Of a stretch of DNA of 64,000 nt, positions 60,025 to 64,000 are shown piece after piece. Each line of letters starts with the position of its first letter. Within the stretch, counting starts at the first letter, position 1. Both the position numbers and the translations under genes were made by a program. This DNA comes from Bradyrhizobium sp. CCGB01 (GTDB lineage Bacteria; Pseudomonadota; Alphaproteobacteria; Rhizobiales; Xanthobacteraceae), in contig NZ_JANADK010000001.1 of assembly GCF_024199795.1 (NCBI RefSeq), forward strand, positions 2,046,001 to 2,110,000. The letters are read 5' to 3'. A model generated the notes under the pieces. That model did not search any database, was not told the origin of the DNA, and saw nothing but the letters and a program-made list of their open reading frames with translations.

Positions 60025-60818
60025 TGAGCGATCTGGCCGCCGCGCGCGCGCGTTACGTCGAGATGATAGCCAAGCGCGAGCGGATCTCCTCGCCGCGCCT
60101 GCTCGAAGCGCTCGCCGCCGTCCCGCGCGAAGACTTTCTGCCGAGGGGGCGCTGGCGCATCAAGGGTGAGGCGGCGCGCAGTTATCGGCTGACACCCGAC
60201 GCCGATCCGGTTCATCTCTATGACAATGTCCTCGTCGCGATCGACGCGCGCCGCAGGCTCGATACCGGTCTGCCGAGCCTGTGGGCGCATTTCATCGACC
60301 TGCTCGACGTCGGGGAGAAGGATCGCGTGGTCCAGATCGGCTGCGGGCTCGGCTATTTTTCGGCGGTGTTGTCGAAGATCGTTGGCCCCAAGGGCAGGGT
60401 GCATGCAATCGAATGCGACGGCCGGCTTGCGGCGCGTGCCGCGACCTACCTTCGGCCCTATCGCAATGTCGAGGTCGTGGATGGCGATGGATGTGAGGAC
60501 ATCGGCGAACCCGCCGACGTGATCATCGTCCATGCCGGCTTCTCGCATCCGCACCCGCTCTGGCTTCAGTCGCTCCGTCCGCGCGGTCGCCTGCTGGTGC
60601 CGTTGACTCAGCGCGACCGCGAAGGCGCCGCCCTCAAGATCACGCGCAAAGGCAAAGGCTTCGAGGCCAAGGCGGTGCAGCAGATCCGGATCTTCCCCGG
60701 CCACGGCCGCGGGACGACCGCGCTCGACGACCGCGTCGCCGACTGGTGGCAGCGCGCCTCCGCCCTGGCGCCGCTGCGCTTTCGCGGCATCGAGCAGGGC
60801 CTGCCGTCGGATGGCTAA
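60024..60818 (+). CDS. Protein-L-isoaspartate methyltransferase-like protein
   Basis: A 264-residue SAM-dependent methyltransferase. The N-terminal RERISSPRLLEALAAVPREDFLP is typical of PCMT-family proteins. Motif I is RVVQIGCGLGYFSAVLSKIVG and motif II includes VHAIECDGRLAARAATYL. The usual PCMT VLEIGTGSGYQ is altered to VVQIGCGLGYF, so the substrate may not be isoaspartate. Its ATG overlaps the stop of the cyclase-ATPase gene (TGATG), indicating coupled synthesis. Confidence 0.8.
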   Translation: MSDLAAARARYVEMIAKRERISSPRLLEALAAVPREDFLPRGRWRIKGEAARSYRLTPDADPVHLYDNVLVAIDARRRLDTGLPSLWAHFIDLLDVGEKDRVVQIGCGLGYFSAVLSKIVGPKGRVHAIECDGRLAARAATYLRPYRNVEVVDGDGCEDIGEPADVIIVHAGFSHPHPLWLQSLRPRGRLLVPLTQRDREGAALKITRKGKGFEAKAVQQIRIFPGHGRGTTALDDRVADWWQRASALAPLRFRGIEQGLPSDG

Positions 60819-60913
60819 TGATTCGTTTCGTTTTACCTTGATTCCGTTTGTGAGTTTGCAGCATCTCGCAGTGTGGCTATGAGTGCGGTCTGATCGCCAT
60901 TTGAGCACGTTCC

Positions 60914-61864
60914 ATGCATTCCGTTGCCCTGCTGACCGCCAGCTACGCCAAGGATATCGAGCGGTTTTCGCTGCTCAGCGAGAGCATCGACACGTGGTTG
61001 ACCGGCTACACGCGGCATTATGTTCTCGTTAACGATGAGGACGTGCCGCTGTTCGCGCGGTTCGCGTCCGACAAGCGCGTCATCGTTCCGGCCTCGCGCT
61101 ATTTGCCGAAATGGCTCTGGGCGCTGCCGCCGGCCCTCCAGTTCATCAGCAAGCGGCGCGTGTGGGTGTCGCTGCTGTCGTCGCCGGTGCACGGCTGGCA
61201 CATCCAGCAGATCCTCAAGATCGCCGGCGTCCTCGACGCGCCGGAGCAGCGGGTCTGCATCCTGGATTCGGACAATCTGTTCTTCCGCGAATTCGACGTC
61301 GGTCAATATGCCGGCGCCGAGAAGACGCCGCTGTTCGTCACCCCGAAGGACATCGGCGCTGACCACCCGCTGCATGGGCTGTGGCTGCGCACCGTCGATC
61401 AGCTTCTCGGCATCAAGGACCGGTCGTTCCCGGCAGACGACTATGTCGGCAACGCGCTGGTCTGGGACAAGGACACCGCGCGCGCGATGACCGACGCCAT
61501 CAAGTCGGCGACGGGACTGAACTGGGTTCTGGCGCTGTGCCGGAAGAAGAAGTTCTCGGAATACCTGATGTATGGCCACTTCGTCGCCAATTCCCCGAAG
61601 CATCTGGCGGGGCATCGGGTGACGGAAGACAGCATCGCGGTCTCGCACTGGGACGACACGCCGCTCGACCGTCCGGCCATCGAGGCGATGATGCGCGCCG
61701 CTTCGCCCGAGCAGGTGGCGCTCTGCATCCAGTCCTATTCATCGACCTCGGTCGAGGACATCCGCGACGTGTTCCGCCTCAGCTCGCGCGATCGCCGCAG
61801 CCCGAGCCTCGCGCCCGAAGACATCGGGGACGAGGTCCAGCTCGAGATGCCGAAGACGCGCTGA
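60914..61864 (+). CDS. DUF6492 glycosyltransferase-like protein
   Basis: A 316-residue soluble protein. It begins SVALLTASYAKDIERFSLLSESI and has a HYVLVNDEDVPLF strand, then QRVCILDSDNLFFREFDV, in which DSDN resembles the DXD motif of GT-A glycosyltransferases. No membrane segment is seen. This pattern fits DUF6492 proteins, found in polysaccharide clusters. The neighbouring Tat-exported xylanase and flippase genes support a role in surface glycan synthesis, though enzymatic activity is unproven. Confidence 0.72.
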   Translation: MHSVALLTASYAKDIERFSLLSESIDTWLTGYTRHYVLVNDEDVPLFARFASDKRVIVPASRYLPKWLWALPPALQFISKRRVWVSLLSSPVHGWHIQQILKIAGVLDAPEQRVCILDSDNLFFREFDVGQYAGAEKTPLFVTPKDIGADHPLHGLWLRTVDQLLGIKDRSFPADDYVGNALVWDKDTARAMTDAIKSATGLNWVLALCRKKKFSEYLMYGHFVANSPKHLAGHRVTEDSIAVSHWDDTPLDRPAIEAMMRAASPEQVALCIQSYSSTSVEDIRDVFRLSSRDRRSPSLAPEDIGDEVQLEMPKTR

Positions 61865-61876
61865 TATCCGGCGCCG

Positions 61877-62944
61877 TCACGCGTCTTTGGTAAACTTGCT
61901 GATCACGTCCATGAACGGCTTCGGCTTGAACTCGCCGTCGAGTGGCAATGGGCGGTTCGGCTGCCTGTCCGCGCGGGTGAAGGTGCCGTTGATCCAGCTG
62001 TAGCGATCCGAAAGGCCCCAGGTCAGGATCGAGCGCACCGGCCCGCTGGTCGAGACCGCCGTCAGCAGATCACCAACGCGCTTGGCGACGATGGCGTCGC
62101 GCTCCGCCGGATTGCCCGTCAGCTTCTGATCGTCGACGTCGAGCTCGGTGACATATACCTCAAGCCCCCACGAGCGCAGCTCGGTGACGAATTCGGCGAG
62201 GCCATGCGTGTCGATTTCGAGCTCGGCGTGCAGGTGCGATTGCAGTCCCACGGCATGCAGCGGCACGCCCTGATCGAGCAGGTCCATGATCAGATTGCGA
62301 TAGGCCGCACGCTTGGCAATGAACGTGTCCTTCGCCGACTCGATGTCGTATTCGTTGATCGCGAGCTTGACGAAGGGATCGGCCGCAGCCGCCGTGCGGA
62401 AGGCCAGCGGAATCCAGCCGTTACCGAGATGCTGCGTCCAGAACGTATCGCGCCGGTCGGTGACCTTCTTCGGGTTGTCGGGGATCGGTTCGTTGACGAC
62501 GTCCCAGGAGGTCAGCTTGTCCTTGTAGTAGGACACGACGGTGCCGATGTGATCGACGTAGGCGCGCTCGACGCCCCTGGTGTCCTTGATCTGCTTGGTC
62601 CAGTCCGGAATGTCGTGATACCAGGCGAGCGTGTGGCCGCGCATCGTCAGATCGTTCTCCCGGGCAAAATCCAGGATCGCATCGGCGCGCTCGAAATTGA
62701 ACGTGTGCGCGTTCGGCCGCAGCATCGGCCATTTCAGCTCGAGCACGGGCACCACTTGCGTGCAATAGGTGCTGATGGCTTCGCCGAGCCTGGGATCGGC
62801 TTGCAGGTCCCACAGCGTCGCCGCTGCGCCAAAGCCCGGACGGCGCTGCGCGAGTTTCGATGCCGGCGCCGCGGACGCCGTTGCGCCGGCCGCGAGCGTT
62901 GCGGCGCCGCCGAGGAGAAATTCGCGTCTGTCGAGCCTGGTCAC
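61877..62944 (-). CDS. Tat-exported GH10 endo-1,4-beta-xylanase
   Basis: A 355-residue secreted glycoside hydrolase family 10 enzyme. The N-terminus MTRLDRREFLLGGAATLAAG is a textbook twin-arginine signal. In the barrel, the acid/base Glu152 lies in SWDVVNEPIPD and the nucleophile Glu267 in VYVTELDVDD; RGHTLAWYHDIPDW and AVGLQSHLH are other GH10 signatures. GTG 62944 is preferred because AAAAGGAACG lies 9 bp upstream; ATG 62977 would add 11 residues. It diverges from a flippase gene, so it may trim or release an exported polysaccharide rather than degrade plant xylan. Confidence 0.92.
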   Translation of the reverse strand: MTRLDRREFLLGGAATLAAGATASAAPASKLAQRRPGFGAAATLWDLQADPRLGEAISTYCTQVVPVLELKWPMLRPNAHTFNFERADAILDFARENDLTMRGHTLAWYHDIPDWTKQIKDTRGVERAYVDHIGTVVSYYKDKLTSWDVVNEPIPDNPKKVTDRRDTFWTQHLGNGWIPLAFRTAAAADPFVKLAINEYDIESAKDTFIAKRAAYRNLIMDLLDQGVPLHAVGLQSHLHAELEIDTHGLAEFVTELRSWGLEVYVTELDVDDQKLTGNPAERDAIVAKRVGDLLTAVSTSGPVRSILTWGLSDRYSWINGTFTRADRQPNRPLPLDGEFKPKPFMDVISKFTKDA

Positions 62945-63279
62945 GTCGGAACGTTCCTTTTGGAACCAACGCGCCATCGTACCAAGCCGCGCCTCGCGAC
63001 GCCGGGGTTTCCCGTTGTTGGGTTAACCTTTGCCGGGCGTCTGCGGGCCAGCGCGCATGACGCCGTATCGCTGTTCCAGTCTGGACCACGGTTTCGTTCG
63101 TGATCGCGGAAACCGCTTCAACGAAAGGGCAAATTTAACGCTAACGGGCGAAAGCGGCGTCAGACCCTCATTCGCCGCCCGATCTCCAGACTTATGTGAC
63201 ACTCTTGAGAGATGCTGCGGCGCAGTTCGCCCCGCCAAGGCCCATTGATTAACGGCCGTCACCATCGCAACGGTCCCGT
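62945..63279. other. Divergent promoter region between xylanase and flippase genes
   Basis: A 335-bp stretch without a supported gene, AT-richer than its flanks. A dyad CGGTTTC-N13-GAAACCG lies at 63089-63115 and several TTAA tetramers are present, none with CtrA spacing. Confidence 0.5.
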
Positions 63280-64000
63280 ATGCTGAACCGCCATTTCTCG
63301 ATCTATCTCGTCGCCTACATCCTGCCCGCGGCGGTGGGATTCTTCGCGGTCACGGCCTACACGCGGCTGCTGACGCCGGCTGAGTACGGCGTCTATGTCG
63401 TCGGCATCAGCCTTGCTGGAATCCTGGGCGCGATCTTCTTCGCCTGGATCAAGCTGTCGGTATCCCGCTATCAGGCGATGTCGGCGGAGGTGGATTTTCG
63501 CGGCACGGCGATGGTCGCCTTCGGGCTGACGGTCGCGGTGCTCTGCGCCACCACGCCACTGGTCTTCCTGTTCCGCAGCGACCTCAGTGTCGAGCTGCTG
63601 CTCGCCAGCATGTTCGTCGCGATCATGGCCAATGCGGTCGACGTCGGCCAGGAATTCGAGCGCGCCAAATTGCGCCCCTACCGGTTTGCGGCGATCTCGA
63701 TCGTGCGCAGCGTGTCGAGCGTCGGCTTCGGCCTGCTCGGCATCTGGCTCGGCTGGGGTGGGCTGGGGCTGCTGGCCGCGTTCGGCCTGGGCTCGCTCAC
63801 CGGCATCATTCTCAATCTTGTCGGCGACCGCACGAAGATCGCGCGCTTCCAGCGCAGCCAGTTCATGCAACTGGCGCGCTACGGCCTGCCGCTGACGCTG
63901 GCCGGACTCTCCGTTGCGGTCTATTCGGCGTGCGACCGGCTCATCGTCGCTTATCTGCTCGGCAAGGACGCCGCCGGCATTTTCGGCGTCGCCGCCGATC
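63280..64000 (+). CDS. Polysaccharide flippase (Wzx-like), partial
   Basis: An open frame from ATG 63280 to the window end, 240 codons visible and 3' truncated by the window. The protein is hydrophobic with repeated membrane helices: HFSIYLVAYILPAAVGFFAV, then LLTPAEYGVYVVGISLAGIL, and a later LTLAGLSVAVYSACDRLIVA followed by LLGKDAAGIFGVAAD. The LTPAEYG and YLLGKDAAGIFGVA motifs are typical of oligosaccharide flippases, which move lipid-linked repeat units across the inner membrane. It diverges from the xylanase gene. Confidence 0.87.
   Translation, partial: MLNRHFSIYLVAYILPAAVGFFAVTAYTRLLTPAEYGVYVVGISLAGILGAIFFAWIKLSVSRYQAMSAEVDFRGTAMVAFGLTVAVLCATTPLVFLFRSDLSVELLLASMFVAIMANAVDVGQEFERAKLRPYRFAAISIVRSVSSVGFGLLGIWLGWGGLGLLAAFGLGSLTGIILNLVGDRTKIARFQRSQFMQLARYGLPLTLAGLSVAVYSACDRLIVAYLLGKDAAGIFGVAAD

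Overview
The window is high-GC alphaproteobacterial chromosome. CtrA beside fliI-fliJ, a CheA-W-Y-B-R chemotaxis block, an EcfG-era style regulator complement and several families of short palindromic repeats all fit a Bradyrhizobium-like member of the Hyphomicrobiales (Rhizobiales). That assignment is by eye from gene content; no search was run. There are no tRNA or rRNA genes, CRISPR arrays, integrases or transposases, so this is ordinary chromosome with some accessory clusters.

Layout. (1) 1-3544: 3' end of a hybrid cheA, then cheW, cheY, cheB and cheR. (2) 3714-5682, minus strand: a DUF350 membrane protein, a Ser-rich DUF1190-like protein and a glutathionylspermidine-synthase-like ATP-grasp ligase. 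(3) 5853-8835: ctrA diverging from fliI-fliJ, with six GANTC methylation sites packed into the shared intergenic region. (4) 9018-13748: an ECF sigma/anti-sigma pair, an AraC regulator with an NDH-2-like flavoprotein, and a small membrane protein. (5) 14045-16186: flhA, with a near-consensus CtrA box upstream. (6) 16479-20880, minus strand: a six-gene copper-handling operon (His-rich protein, lipoprotein, TolC-type channel, multicopper oxidase, cupredoxin, CusF-like chaperone). (7) 21030-27464: an MFS carrier, a DUF4864 protein, and a TetR regulator divergent from a PaoABC-type molybdenum aldehyde oxidoreductase. (8) 27809-38454: an amine and D-amino-acid catabolic stretch with two XRE-cupin regulators, an omega-aminotransferase, DadA, a polar amino acid ABC transporter, a PuuB-like FAD oxidase, gamma-glutamyltransferase and an enoyl-CoA hydratase. 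(9) 38580-43333: small proteins, a sugar-dehydrogenase-like propeller fused to cytochrome c, an SMP-30 lactonase-like protein and an acetylpolyamine deacetylase. (10) 43522-47732: a Crp/Fnr regulator divergent from a nitrate/sulfonate-type ABC importer. (11) 47729-56421, minus strand: a two-module NRPS, a 55-residue Lys-rich protein, an Sfp-type phosphopantetheinyl transferase and a luciferase-like monooxygenase. (12) 56557-60818: a large cyclase-ATPase-TPR regulator coupled to a methyltransferase. (13) 60914-64000: a polysaccharide-related region with a DUF6492 protein, a Tat-exported GH10 xylanase and a flippase that runs off the window.

The most promising leads are the NRPS locus (A-T-C-A-T-C, with no thioesterase, a fatty-acyl-type first adenylation domain and an atypical second pocket), the ATP-grasp/DUF1190/DUF350 triad, the methylation-site cluster upstream of ctrA, and a pair of TTCA-N6-TGAA operators exactly 50 bp apart between an XRE-cupin regulator and an amino acid transporter.
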